A stretch of DNA of 64,000 nt from Gemmatimonadota bacterium (GTDB taxonomy: Bacteria > Gemmatimonadota > Gemmatimonadetes > Gemmatimonadales > Gemmatimonadaceae), in assembly GCA_016719105.1 (NCBI GenBank), contig JADKAQ010000017.1:1-64000 (forward strand), written 5' to 3'. Both the position numbers and the translations under genes were made by a program. Of the stretch, positions 1-9,328 are shown piece after piece (positions within the stretch are counted from its first letter, which is position 1; each line of letters begins with the position of its first letter). The notes beneath the pieces were generated by a model, which made no database searches, was not told the DNA's origin, and was given only the letters and a program-made list of their open reading frames with translations.

Positions 1-63
1 TCACGCGCAGCATCTTCGTCGGCGCATCGTCCCCCTCCGACACCTCCAGCTCTTCCGACTGGC

Positions 64-1077
64 ATGAAAAAATGGCTGCGTCGTATCGCGCTCTCGGTCG
101 TGGCCCTCTTGCTCTGCCGTGGTGGTCGCGGGAGCGGAGGTACGGGTTCCTCGGCCATCGCGGCGCCACGCGCGTGACTTCCCGCCGCCGGGGCACTGGT
201 CGACATCGGCGGACGGCGCATTACGTCGATTGTCGCGGGGCGGGATGCCGACGGTCGTCCTGGTGTCGGGGCTCGACATCAACAGGGCGCTCGCACGGTC
301 GGCGGTGCATGACTCCCTCGCGGCCACGTCGCGCACCTGCCGCGGCTGATCGCGCCGGCATCATGTGGAGCGATCCGTCGCCCGATCCGGTCACCGGCAG
401 GGGTCGCGGACGATCTCCGCTGCCCTCACCAAGGCCGGCGAGCAGGCGCCCTTCGTCATGGTCAGGCACTCGCTGGGCAGGCCGTACATCATGACCTACA
501 CCAAAAGAAGTACTACGGCGATGAAGTGGCCGGACTGGTGATGGTCGACGCGTCGCATCGAGCAGATGCAACGCATGGCCAAGATTGCGCCAGCAGCGGG
601 CGATCCGGGTCCGCGTTAGGTCCCATCAAGATCGCCTCCGCCCTGTCGTGGGGGCGTAGCTGCTCGCCACCAGCCTCACCCCGCGCATGCCGAACCAGGC
701 GAAGCCAGCGCGCAGGCGTCGAGCGCCTATTCCACGCAGTCGCTTCTGGCGCCCTCAAGGAGATGATGGCGCTCGGCGCCATCTTCGATGAGGCGGACCT
801 TTCGCCAGCTCGGCGATCGGCCGCTGTACGTGCTCACCGCCATGCGCCCGCTGGGCGCAGCCGGGATTGACCGCGCTCAAGCTCACCCCCCGAGAAGGGG
901 AAGGACTTCAAGGCGTTGTGGAAGGCGATGCACGACGAGGAGGCGTCGTGGTCGACGCGCAGCCAGCACGTGTCGCTCGACGACGCGTCCCACTACGTCC
1001 AGTTCGATCGCCCCGACGTGGTCATCAAGGCGGTGCGCAGCGTGGTGGATAGCGTGCGGGTGGCGCCGACCCCCTGA
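64..1077 (+). pseudogene. Alpha/beta hydrolase, frame-disrupted
   Basis: Pieces of one alpha/beta-hydrolase protein can be read across all three forward frames. At 64 there is an ATG with a short hydrophobic leader. Near 245-280 there is a PTVVLVSGLD-like strand. Near 350-380 the oxyanion-side motif RAGxxWSDPSP appears. Near 455-475 there is a VRHSLGR segment where VGHSLGG (nucleophile elbow) would be expected. Near 515-560 there is YYGDEVAGLVMVDASH. The last 60 or so codons before the TGA at 1075-1077 read cleanly and contain DDASHYVQFDRPD with the expected catalytic His. Total length is a multiple of three, so the shifts compensate. The protein would be a secreted or membrane-anchored hydrolase of unknown substrate. 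The density of small indels could be real decay or poor sequence near a contig end; I cannot tell which. Confidence 0.6.
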
Positions 1078-1176
1078 ACCGTCTGGAACAGAACCCGTCA
1101 ATTCTGGCGACCAAGCCACGAGGCCGACGCGCCGCCGAGTCGAGCGCCGTCGCGCCGGCCGTGTACCTGCGTTTCG

Positions 1177-2005
1177 CTACCGCACCTCAAACGTCAGCGT
1201 CGCCCACTTCGATTCGTAGTTCACCGGGCCGCTCGGCAGCTTGGTCATGTTGATGAACTTGATGTAGTACACCCCTGCCGTCGTCAGCGGGATGCTGGCA
1301 ATCCCCTCGGCGTTGGAGCGCGTGCTCTTCTGCTCCATCGCCCCCCTTCCCGACACCTCGCCGCCGTACAGCACGAACTGGTTGCCGGCCGGCTTGCCAT
1401 CCACCAGCGTCTTCACCTGCAGCGTGGCACCAGCTTTCAACGTGTAGGGGTTCACCGTCGGGATGATCTCGGCCGGATATCCCATCACCGTGGCATAGGC
1501 ATCGCTGCGCTCGGTCCCCACCTGTACCAGCGCCTTCACGTGCTTGTGGTAGCGCTCGCGCGGGCTTGGCCAGTTCGCCATTCTTCTTGCGCGCCTCCAG
1601 GGCGTCGGGAATCCCGTCGTCCTGTAGGTACAGGTTGAAGTCGTCGGCCGAGAGGTCGAGTTCGTTGGGCCTGGTCGAGACGCCGATCACGTATGTCCCC
1701 GCCCCGCGCGTGTGGATGTGGAACGTGCTCGTGTCGCCCTTCACCCCCCACTCGGCGGTGTCGAGCTTGATGCGCCCGCGCGGCGTGAGGACGCTGGCAT
1801 CGGCCAGGCGATTGCGGGCGATGGAGTTCTCGCTCTTGGAGAAGGTCCCGTTGAGCAGGCGCACGCGCACCTCGGCGTTCTCCGGTGCGAAGAAGCGCGT
1901 GGGCTTCACGAACATGTCGTGCGCGGCGGCCAGCGTTACCGAGGCGAGGAGTAGGCCGAGCGCAATGGCGGCGGTGCGGCGGGTGCGGGTCAAACGGACG
2001 GTCAT
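1177..2005 (-). CDS. DUF4198 secreted protein (one frameshift)
   Basis: Last gene of the metal-efflux unit. The ATG at 2005 opens a signal peptide (Arg-rich start, hydrophobic run, cleavage after LAAA) followed by HDMFVKPTRF, the typical N-terminus of DUF4198 proteins, which are periplasmic and often sit next to nickel/cobalt or copper transport genes. The frame breaks at 1562-1564. With one C fewer in a CCC run (coding strand) the protein continues KPRERYHKHVKALVQVG and ends at 1177, giving 275 residues, normal for the family. The C-terminal part has the usual beta-sandwich strands and GVYYIKFINMTKL near the end. The single extra homopolymer base is most likely a sequence error. The metal it serves is not visible. 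It starts 67 bp after the membrane anchor gene. Confidence 0.8.
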
Positions 2006-2072
2006 CGTCGTACTCCGTGGGAAGAAGATGGGAACGGGAGCCTGCAGGTCCATCAGGTGCAGCTGCAACAAC

Positions 2073-2426
2073 TCAGGAAGTCGCGGTGGTGTCGGCGGCG
2101 CTGGTCGAATCGACGGCGCTGGTGTCGGCGGCGCTCGCCGCCGCGTCGCTGGCCTTGGCGGCTTCGGCCTCGGCGGCATCCATCGCTGCTTCGTCGGCGG
2201 CCGCGTCCTCCGCCGCTTCGCGCGCCAGGCGCACCTTGATCTCACCCATTTGCGTGAGACCCAGCAGTCGCCCCACTCCGGTGGGATCGATGCCGTACTC
2301 GGCGGGAAGGACCACCGTCAGTAGCAACGCTCCGGCCAGTGCCAGCGCCGCGAGTGTCGAACGCACCAGCGCACGAGTGGAGGGGAGCTCGGGGGCAGAC
2401 GGGGACGGCGGAGTCGGAGAAGTCAT
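2073..2426 (-). CDS. Small transmembrane anchor protein
   Basis: 117-residue protein. A short cytoplasmic stretch with ELPSTRALVRSTL is followed by one membrane segment (about 29-47) and then the hallmark PAEYGIDPTGVGRLLGLTQMGEIK. That hallmark matches the small transmembrane anchor proteins found beside HupE/UreJ and CusA-type genes. The C-terminal half is an Ala/Asp/Glu-rich low-complexity tail, probably a flexible linker or coiled coil facing the periplasm. The ATG at 2426 is chosen because the N-terminal family motif follows it; a longer upstream reading would run into hupE. It starts 4 bp after the HupE/UreJ stop, so the two are almost certainly co-translated. Its molecular job is unknown; association with the neighbouring transporter is inference. 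Confidence 0.8.
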   Translation of the reverse strand: MTSPTPPSPSAPELPSTRALVRSTLAALALAGALLLTVVLPAEYGIDPTGVGRLLGLTQMGEIKVRLAREAAEDAAADEAAMDAAEAEAAKASDAAASAADTSAVDSTSAADTTATS

Positions 2427-2430
2427 GGTG

Positions 2431-3186
2431 TCAGGCGGTGAAGGAACGCGTGATGAAGTAGCCGACCATCTGGTAGCCCATGAGGACAAAGCCCGCCGCC
2501 ATGATGGCAACGTTGGCCCCCCACGCCCGGCGGCCAAAGCTCGGCAGGCGCCGCCAGTACGACATGGCGATGAGGATCATGCTCAGTGCCAGCACCTGCC
2601 CGAGCTCTACCCCCACGTTGAACGCCACCAGGTTGGGGAGCAGCCCCTCGGGCGACACCTGGAAGTCCTGGATCTTGGTCGCCAGCCCCAGCCCGTGAAA
2701 GAGCCCGAAGAGGAGCGTCGCCACCCGCGCGTTAGGCGCCCGACCGAACCATCGCTCGAACGCCCGCAGGTTGTCGAGCGCCTTGTAGACCACCGACAGC
2801 CCGATGATGGCGTCGATCACGAAGGCGTTGACCGATACCCCGGCCAGCACCCCGCTGATGAGCGTGACCGAGTGCCCCACCGCAAACAGCGTGACGTACA
2901 ACGCCACGTCCTTGAGCCGGTACAGGAAGAAGATCACCCCAAGCAGAAAGAGCAGGTGATCGTACCCGGTCACCATGTGCTTGGCGCCGAGGTAGGCAAA
3001 GGGGATCATGAGCACCCCCGACACCTCCTGCAGGTACCCCTTGTCGCCGCTCGCTACGCCATGCGCGAGTGCCACGCCGGGCACCAGCGGGACCATCAAC
3101 AGCGCAAGCAGCAGCAACCGAAGCGGCACCACACGGTCGCCGGGACTGCGTGGTGGTTGTGGATGCAACGAAGGCACTGAACGCAT
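2431..3186 (-). CDS. HupE/UreJ family membrane protein
   Basis: 251 residues with a signal-like first segment and about six to seven membrane helices. Family motifs are visible: GYDHLLFLLGVIFF near residue 70, GHSVTL near 98 and FHGLGLATK near 165. The first Asp-His pair and the later His-Gly-Leu-Gly match the metal-coordinating positions of HupE/UreJ proteins, which are proposed secondary transporters for nickel or cobalt. The ATG at 3186 lies 7 bp after the RND pump stop, and the gene ends 4 bp before the small anchor gene. Being embedded in an RND efflux operon suggests a role in metal movement across the inner membrane; the ion cannot be read from sequence. Confidence 0.85.
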   Translation of the reverse strand: MRSVPSLHPQPPRSPGDRVVPLRLLLLALLMVPLVPGVALAHGVASGDKGYLQEVSGVLMIPFAYLGAKHMVTGYDHLLFLLGVIFFLYRLKDVALYVTLFAVGHSVTLISGVLAGVSVNAFVIDAIIGLSVVYKALDNLRAFERWFGRAPNARVATLLFGLFHGLGLATKIQDFQVSPEGLLPNLVAFNVGVELGQVLALSMILIAMSYWRRLPSFGRRAWGANVAIMAAGFVLMGYQMVGYFITRSFTA

Positions 3187-3193
3187 GCAACGC

Positions 3194-6100
3194 CTAGGAG
3201 TTGGAGGGGGAGGGGAGCGCCGCGACGACGTATGCCCCGTCGTCCGCGCGTCGTGGATCCAGGACGTCCACCGAAGCGACCGCCACCGTGCGTTCGCCAA
3301 ACAACCAGTACAGCGCCGGCACCACCAGCATGTTGAGCGCGGTCGCCGAGAGCAGCCCGCCCAGGATCACGATCGCCATCGGCGTCTGCAGCTCGTTGCC
3401 GGGCTCTCCGCCTCCCATCGCCAGCGGAATGAGCGCCAGCCCAGCGGTGAGCGCCGTCATGAGGATGGGCGACAGTCGCTCCAGCGAACCCCGCACCACC
3501 GCCTCCCGGAACGCCACCCCTTCGGAGAGCAGCTGGCGGTAGTGCGCCACCAGCAGGATGCCGTTGCGCGTGGCGACGCCGAAGAGCGTCACGAAGCCTA
3601 CCAGTGAGGCAATGCTCACCACGCGCCCCGTGAGGTACACCGCCGCCACTCCACCAATGAGCGCCAGCGGCAGGTTGGCCATCACCAGCGCCGCCGTACG
3701 CGCCGAACGAAACTCGGCAAAGAGGATCACGAAGATCGCCGCCACCGCCAGCAACGAGAGCGCCGACAACACGCGCGTCGCCTCCCCCTGCGCTTCGAAC
3801 TGTCCGCCATACTCCACGAAGTAGCCGGGGGGAAGCGTGACCTGTTGAGTCACCGCCCGCCGGATGTCGTTCACCGTGCTCCCCAGGTCGCGCCCCGCCA
3901 CGTTGGCCTGCACGACGATCTTTCGCTGCACGTTCTCGCGCGACACGGTGTTGGGGCCGCGCTCCACCGTCACCGTCGCCAGTTGCGACAGTGGAACCCG
4001 CTGCCCTGTGGGCGTATCGAACGGGACGGCGGCGATGGCTGAGGCGTTGGCGCGCAGCGCATCGGGAAAGCGCACGACGAGGTCGACGCTGCGCCCCTGC
4101 TCCAGCACCTGCGACACCACCTCACCATTGAGCGCGACGTCGATCGCCTCGGCCAGCTGCCCAACGCTCATCCCGTAGCGCGCCAGCGCGGTGCGGTCGG
4201 CGCGAATGCGAAGCTGCGGCACGTCGGCCTGCTGCTCCAGCTGCAAGTCGGCGATGCCGGGTACGCCCTGCATCACGTCGCGCACCGCCGTCCCCACCTG
4301 GCGCAGCTGGTACAGGTCGGGGCCGAAGATCTTGACCGCGATGTTTGCACGAGTCCCTGACAGCATGTGGTCGATGCGATGGCCGATCGGTTGACCGATG
4401 GTGACGTTGGTCCCGGGAATGGCCGAGAAGGCGGTGCGCAGTTCCTCGAACACGCGCTCCTTGTCGATCCCGTCCTTCATCGTCACGTCGATCTCGGCGG
4501 CATTCACCCCCTGCGCGTGTTCCCCCTCGTTGAACTCCGGGAGGAAGGCCGAGCCCAGCCCGGGGACCGCGGCTACCGTCAGCAGCAATCCGAGCAAGGC
4601 GCCGCCGAGCACCGCCTTGGGGCGCGCGATGACCCACTCCAGCGTCCCGGCGTACCGCCCCTTGAGCCACCGCACCAGCGCGCTCTCCTCCTCGCGCTGC
4701 ACCGCACCGGCGTTCGGCAGCAGGTAGGCGCACAGCACCGGCGTCACCGTCACCGCTACCAGCAGCGAGGCCAGGATCGAGACGACGTACGCAAAGCCCA
4801 GCGGGCGCAGCAACCGCCCCTCCACCCCACCCAGAAAGAAGAGCGGGAGGAAGACGACGATGATGATCATCGTCGCATTCACGATGCTGGAGCGAATCTC
4901 CTTCGACGCCTCGTACACCACCGCCAGCGCCCCGCGACGCTCCCCCTCGGGGCGATGGTGGTTTTCCTTGAGCCGCCGAAAGACGTTCTCCACGTCGATA
5001 ATCGCGTCGTCCACCAGCGCACCGATCGCGATCGCCATCCCCCCCAGCGTCATCGTGTTCACCGTGATCCCCAGCAGCTGCATGGCGAAGATCGCCACCA
5101 CCAGCGACAGCGGGATGGCCACCAGCGAGATCGCCGTTGCCCGCAGGTTCCACAGGAAGAGGAAGAGGACGATGACCACCAGCACCGCCCCGTCGCGCAG
5201 CGCAGTCACCACGTTTCCGATGGCGACCGAGATGAAGTCGGACTGCCGGAAGAGCTGCGCGTTGATTGCCACCCCCTTGGGCAGCATGGGCTGGATGGTG
5301 GCGAGTTCGCGCTCGATGCGCGCCGTCAGCTCCAACGTGTTGGCGCCCGGCTGTTTCTGCACCGCCAGCACCACGCCAGGGGCCGCGTCCACCGAACCGT
5401 CGCCGTACTTGGGCGCACTGCCAATGTGCACCTCGGCCACTTGCGACAGCAGCACCGGCACACCGCCATGCACCGCGACCACGGTGCGCGCGATGTCGTC
5501 CACCGTTTGCACGCGCCCGATGCCACGAATCACGTACTCCTGCCCCTTGTCCATGTACACGCCGCCGGAGGCATTGGCATTGGAGCCGCGCGCCGCGCGC
5601 ACCACCTCGTCGAGTGTCACGCCGGCGGCGAGCATGCGTGCCGGATCGGGGAGTACCTGGTACTGCTTGACCGCCCCGCCAATCGGGATCACCTGTGCCA
5701 CGCCCGGGACAGCCAGCAGCCGACGACGCACCGTCCAGTCGGCGATGGTGCGCAGCTCGCGCGCCATGCTGTCGCTGCCGGGAGTTGGGCCCGTGAGGCC
5801 AATCATCATGATCTCCCCCATCACGCTCGACACGGGGGCGAGCACCGGCGCCGCGATCCCTTCGGGGAGCGAGGCCGCCACGGTTTGCAGCTTTTCGGCC
5901 ACGATCTGCCGGTCGCGGAAGATCTCCGTCCCCCAGTCGAACTCGACCCAGACGACGGAGATCCCCTGCGCGGTCGACGAGCGCACGCGCCTCACGCCGG
6001 TGGCGCCATTCACCGCCGTCTCGATGGGGAAGGTGACCAGCGCCTCGACCTCCTCCGGCGCCATCCCGTGCGCCTCGGTGAGGACCGTCACGGTCGGGGC

Positions 6101-6229
6101 GGTGAGGTCGGGAAAGACGTCGACCGGCATGCGCCACGCCGTCCACGCTCCGCCCACCAGCATCAACGCCGCGATGGCGAGGACCACGACGCGGTTGCGC
6201 AATGAGAGCGCGATGAGTGCATTCAGCAT
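3194..6229 (-). CDS. Heavy-metal RND efflux permease, CusA/CzcA type
   Basis: 1011 residues, the usual length for the heavy-metal efflux (HME) branch of RND pumps. The N-terminus shows one membrane helix and the PVDVFPDLTAPTVTV segment typical of CusA/CzcA. Helix 4 carries GALVDDAIIDVENV near residues 400-412, the HME proton-relay signature (equivalent to Asp405 of CusA). Two large periplasmic loops and twelve helices in the RND pattern can be followed. The C-terminal half has the paired PLALIGGVAAVYLTG region. It acts in the inner membrane, drawing substrate from periplasm or cytoplasm into the TolC channel by proton antiport. It starts 17 bp after the adaptor gene. Substrate (Cu/Ag, Co/Zn/Cd or Ni) cannot be decided here. 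Confidence 0.93.
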   Translation of the reverse strand: MLNALIALSLRNRVVVLAIAALMLVGGAWTAWRMPVDVFPDLTAPTVTVLTEAHGMAPEEVEALVTFPIETAVNGATGVRRVRSSTAQGISVVWVEFDWGTEIFRDRQIVAEKLQTVAASLPEGIAAPVLAPVSSVMGEIMMIGLTGPTPGSDSMARELRTIADWTVRRRLLAVPGVAQVIPIGGAVKQYQVLPDPARMLAAGVTLDEVVRAARGSNANASGGVYMDKGQEYVIRGIGRVQTVDDIARTVVAVHGGVPVLLSQVAEVHIGSAPKYGDGSVDAAPGVVLAVQKQPGANTLELTARIERELATIQPMLPKGVAINAQLFRQSDFISVAIGNVVTALRDGAVLVVIVLFLFLWNLRATAISLVAIPLSLVVAIFAMQLLGITVNTMTLGGMAIAIGALVDDAIIDVENVFRRLKENHHRPEGERRGALAVVYEASKEIRSSIVNATMIIIVVFLPLFFLGGVEGRLLRPLGFAYVVSILASLLVAVTVTPVLCAYLLPNAGAVQREEESALVRWLKGRYAGTLEWVIARPKAVLGGALLGLLLTVAAVPGLGSAFLPEFNEGEHAQGVNAAEIDVTMKDGIDKERVFEELRTAFSAIPGTNVTIGQPIGHRIDHMLSGTRANIAVKIFGPDLYQLRQVGTAVRDVMQGVPGIADLQLEQQADVPQLRIRADRTALARYGMSVGQLAEAIDVALNGEVVSQVLEQGRSVDLVVRFPDALRANASAIAAVPFDTPTGQRVPLSQLATVTVERGPNTVSRENVQRKIVVQANVAGRDLGSTVNDIRRAVTQQVTLPPGYFVEYGGQFEAQGEATRVLSALSLLAVAAIFVILFAEFRSARTAALVMANLPLALIGGVAAVYLTGRVVSIASLVGFVTLFGVATRNGILLVAHYRQLLSEGVAFREAVVRGSLERLSPILMTALTAGLALIPLAMGGGEPGNELQTPMAIVILGGLLSATALNMLVVPALYWLFGERTVAVASVDVLDPRRADDGAYVVAALPSPSNS

Positions 6230-6246
6230 CGGTTCGCTCTCCGGCG

Positions 6247-7776
6247 CTAGTGCTCGTGGCCGTGCGCCGGGACGCTCGTCGAGAGCGACGCCAGGCGCAC
6301 CTGATACGCGGCACCCGTGACGACGCGCTCACCCGCCTTCACGCCCGCGCGCACGAGGATCACGTCGCCCTCGCGCCCCACCACCACCAGCTCGCGCCGC
6401 TCGAACGTCTCCCCTTCGGGCTGCACGAAGGCGATCGGGCGCCCGTCTTCCTCCAGCACCGCCGCCGCCGCGATCGCCACGCCGCGCTCCCGCTGCCCGG
6501 TACGCACCGCCACGCGCGCGTTGGCCCCCACCTTGATGGAGCCATCGCCATTGGCCACCTCGAACAAGACCGGCACGGTGCGCGACATCGAGTCGATCAC
6601 GCTCCCGATCGACACCACGCGCCGCGCCGTGTAGCGGCGCGTCGACCCTTCCACCTCGAAGTCCACCCCCGCGCTGCGCGACACCTGCGGCGCCATCGCC
6701 GCCGGCACGTTGACGCGCAGCCACACCACCGACGGATCGACGATGGTGAAGAGCGGCGCTCCCCCTTCCACGCGGCTCCCCGGCGTCACCCGACGCTCCG
6801 CGACGACGCCGGCTATCGGCGACGTCACCGTCACGCGCCCGCCGACGTCGGCGCCATACCCCGCCAGCGCCTCGCGCGCCGCCGTCAGGCGAATCTCGGC
6901 CTCGTGCACGCGGCGCTCGGGCACCGCCTCGACAGCAAGCAACCGCTTGGCCCGTTCGTACTCATCCTCCGCCTCACGCAACCGGGCGCGCGCTTCTGCG
7001 ATCGCCGCTCCGCCCCCTTCGCCTAACGACGGCGTGAGCGTGGCCAGCACCTGCCCGCGCGACACGCGCTGGCCGGGGACGGGCGAAGTCGCCACCCCCG
7101 CCGCATCGACCAGTCCTCCCACCGGCGCGCTCACCTGCGCCCAGCGCCCCGCCTGCGGCTCGATCACCCCCGATGCCTCGAATGATCCCGCCACGTCTCC
7201 CTTACGCGCGAACGCGGTCGCGAAGCCCGGCGTCTTCCATTGCTGTTCCTTGAGGAAGCTGATACCGCTGTCTCCCCCGTCGCCCTCGCGCGGTGCCTCG
7301 GCGGCCGTGGCGTACACCCTCAACCCCGGCACCGAGATGCTGTCCTTCGCTTGAGGCGAGTCGACCAGGATGGTGAGGTCGTACGTGCCGGCCGCGGTAA
7401 ACGTCGGCGCCGGCCCGTAGATGCCGGGGGCGCGCGGCGTTTCCTGCACCACTACCACCGGCGCGCCTCCGCCTTGCGGGCGGAAGGTGAGGGTGATGCG
7501 CCCGCTGCGCAGCGGGGCGAAGTCGGTGAGGTCGGTAAGGTGCACCGCAAACTTGTCCGGCGCCCCGACGATCAGCGCCGGATGCTCCATGAAAAGTTCG
7601 GTCGAGTCGGTCCAGAGCGTGATGGCGCCACCGGCCGGCTCACCCCCTTCGGGGGTCGCCGGCGCCTCGGCGCCCTTGTCACGAGCACACGCCGCCAGCG
7701 CGGCCAGCGACGCGCACGCAATCAGGAAGCGCGTGGCGCGGCGGCGCTGCAGAATATCTCTAGTCATCGGGATCAT
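6247..7776 (-). CDS. RND efflux periplasmic adaptor (lipoprotein)
   Basis: 509 residues with a lipobox (ALAAC near residue 29), so probably anchored in the inner membrane by lipid. Residues about 50-165 form an extra N-terminal beta domain (TDSTELFMEHPAL then AVHLTDLTDF) seen in some metal-pump adaptors. The HlyD-like core follows: barrel/lipoyl halves around APVGGLVDAAG and SPIAGVVAERRV flanking a helical hairpin rich in Ala, Glu and Arg. It links the RND pump to TolC. The ATG overlaps the TolC stop as ATGA (7773-7776), a strong sign of translational coupling. A second ATG four codons in is also possible. Confidence 0.9.
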   Translation of the reverse strand: MIPMTRDILQRRRATRFLIACASLAALAACARDKGAEAPATPEGGEPAGGAITLWTDSTELFMEHPALIVGAPDKFAVHLTDLTDFAPLRSGRITLTFRPQGGGAPVVVVQETPRAPGIYGPAPTFTAAGTYDLTILVDSPQAKDSISVPGLRVYATAAEAPREGDGGDSGISFLKEQQWKTPGFATAFARKGDVAGSFEASGVIEPQAGRWAQVSAPVGGLVDAAGVATSPVPGQRVSRGQVLATLTPSLGEGGGAAIAEARARLREAEDEYERAKRLLAVEAVPERRVHEAEIRLTAAREALAGYGADVGGRVTVTSPIAGVVAERRVTPGSRVEGGAPLFTIVDPSVVWLRVNVPAAMAPQVSRSAGVDFEVEGSTRRYTARRVVSIGSVIDSMSRTVPVLFEVANGDGSIKVGANARVAVRTGQRERGVAIAAAAVLEEDGRPIAFVQPEGETFERRELVVVGREGDVILVRAGVKAGERVVTGAAYQVRLASLSTSVPAHGHEH

Positions 7777-9131
7777 CGAAGGGGCGTGGCCGCGGGGAAG
7801 AGTGAAGCGCCCACGGCGCGCGCCAATGCGGCGCGGCGAACGGCCACTTCACCCTGGAGCGTGACGAGGGTCGATTCGGCTTCCTGGTAGGCGCGCATCG
7901 CGTCGAGCCACTCCACCAGCGTCACCTCGCCTTCGGCGTACGAGGCTTGAATGGCGCGAATGGCGGCGCGCCCCTCCTCGCCGAGTTGTGGTGCCAGGGC
8001 GGCGCGCTGCGCCTCGACAGCGCGCAGGTTGTCCAGCGCGTCGGCCACTTCGCGGGCCACTCGCCGCCGCACCGCATCCCGCGCCGCCTCGACGCGGCGC
8101 GTATCGGCCGCGGCGGCCTCGATGGCACCGGCGCGCCGGTCAAACAGTGGCAGCGGTACCGTGAGCCCAGCGACAACGCCGCGAAAGCCGGTGAGCGATC
8201 CTGCGGTGGGATCGGCCACGCGCTCCCCCTTGTAGCCCGCCGAGAGCACCGGCGTGGGGATGCGCTCGCGTGCGACGAGGTGGGCGTCGGCCCTGGCCGC
8301 CTCCGTGTCCAGCATGATGAGGCGCGCCTCGGCGCGGTCGCGTTGCGCCAACTGCAACAACGAGTCGAGCGGGAGCTGTTCCAGGGTGGTGCCGTCAGAC
8401 GCAATGCGTGTCGAAATGGCCAGCGAATCGGCTCCGATCATCGGCAGCCCCATCAGCGTCGCAAGCGCCACCCGCGCGGTGCGACGTTCCAGCGCCGCCG
8501 CGCTGCGCACCGCCGCGAAGCGTGCCCCTTCCAGTCGCAGGCGGCGCGCGGCGTAGCCCGAGACGTCGCCCGCGGCGAGGCGGCGATCGCTCACGCGCTG
8601 TGCTTCGGCAAAGGCCGCGGCGGTTTCGTCGGCAAGGCGCGCGCGCTGGTCGGCCGTCACGACGCGCGCGAAGGTCGTGGCGACCTCGTAGTCGAGCGTC
8701 GTCGCCACGCTGTCGAGGCGTGCCATCGCCAGCGACACGCGTACGCGCGCGACCGCACGACGTGCGGCGCGTTGACCGCCCACCTCGATCGACTGCTCGA
8801 GCTGCGTGATGTTCTGCGCGTTGGTCTGGTCGCCGCGCGAGGTCTGCTCGCGCCCGTAGACGAGCACGGGGTTGAGCAGCGCCCCCGCCTGGCGCTCGCG
8901 CGCCTGGGCGGCAAGCACGGCTTCGCGCTGGGCGCGAAGGTCGGGGCTGGCCGCCTGCGCAACACGTCGCGCCGAATCGAGCGTGAGCTGTGCGGCGCCT
9001 ATCGCGGGGGTGATCGCGATTGCACACACGACGCCGGCGACGAGCGCCCGCGCGCCTCGGCGCGGGGGCGCGTTGGGGCGCGGGTGCAGCGACGTGACGA
9101 GGGACCGTCTATTGAATGAGTGGCGTGACAC
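7773..9131 (-). CDS. TolC family outer membrane efflux protein
   Basis: Mature part begins QLTLDSARRVAQAASPDLRA, the classic TolC repeat start. It continues with long amphipathic helices, and an internal structural duplication around residues 60-230 and 270-450 is seen. A signal peptide (ALVAGVVCAIAITPAIGAAQ) precedes it. No ATG lies near the signal, and the GTG at 9131 gives a 452-residue protein with a short basic leader, the family's normal length, so I prefer it. It is the outer-membrane channel partner of the adjacent adaptor and pump, with which it overlaps by 4 bp. The 197 bp between the upstream His-rich gene and this start hold no recognisable gene. Confidence 0.9.
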   Translation of the reverse strand: MSRHSFNRRSLVTSLHPRPNAPPRRGARALVAGVVCAIAITPAIGAAQLTLDSARRVAQAASPDLRAQREAVLAAQARERQAGALLNPVLVYGREQTSRGDQTNAQNITQLEQSIEVGGQRAARRAVARVRVSLAMARLDSVATTLDYEVATTFARVVTADQRARLADETAAAFAEAQRVSDRRLAAGDVSGYAARRLRLEGARFAAVRSAAALERRTARVALATLMGLPMIGADSLAISTRIASDGTTLEQLPLDSLLQLAQRDRAEARLIMLDTEAARADAHLVARERIPTPVLSAGYKGERVADPTAGSLTGFRGVVAGLTVPLPLFDRRAGAIEAAAADTRRVEAARDAVRRRVAREVADALDNLRAVEAQRAALAPQLGEEGRAAIRAIQASYAEGEVTLVEWLDAMRAYQEAESTLVTLQGEVAVRRAALARAVGASLFPAATPLR

Positions 9132-9328
9132 GGGTGACCGGAGTGGCGTGAGGTCCAGCGTCCCGCTGCAGCTGTCGGCAGAGTGCGCCGCGCGACTGGA
9201 GCGAAGAGGGGGACCAGGACAGCCCACGTCGAGTGCGACGTGGGAGACGGCCAGCACGACACGCCCGAGCCACTCCCCCCTGGCGCCTCGCGAGGTCGCG
9301 AGCGCGTAGGGCGGTGGCCGGGCGTCGG

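Noticed and set aside
4122..6332. Very long open frames on both strands across the RND pump (also 4367-6205 forward)
   Set aside because: They are antisense or shifted shadows of the pump gene; the translations are Arg/Gly/His-rich with no family motifs, as expected in GC-rich DNA.
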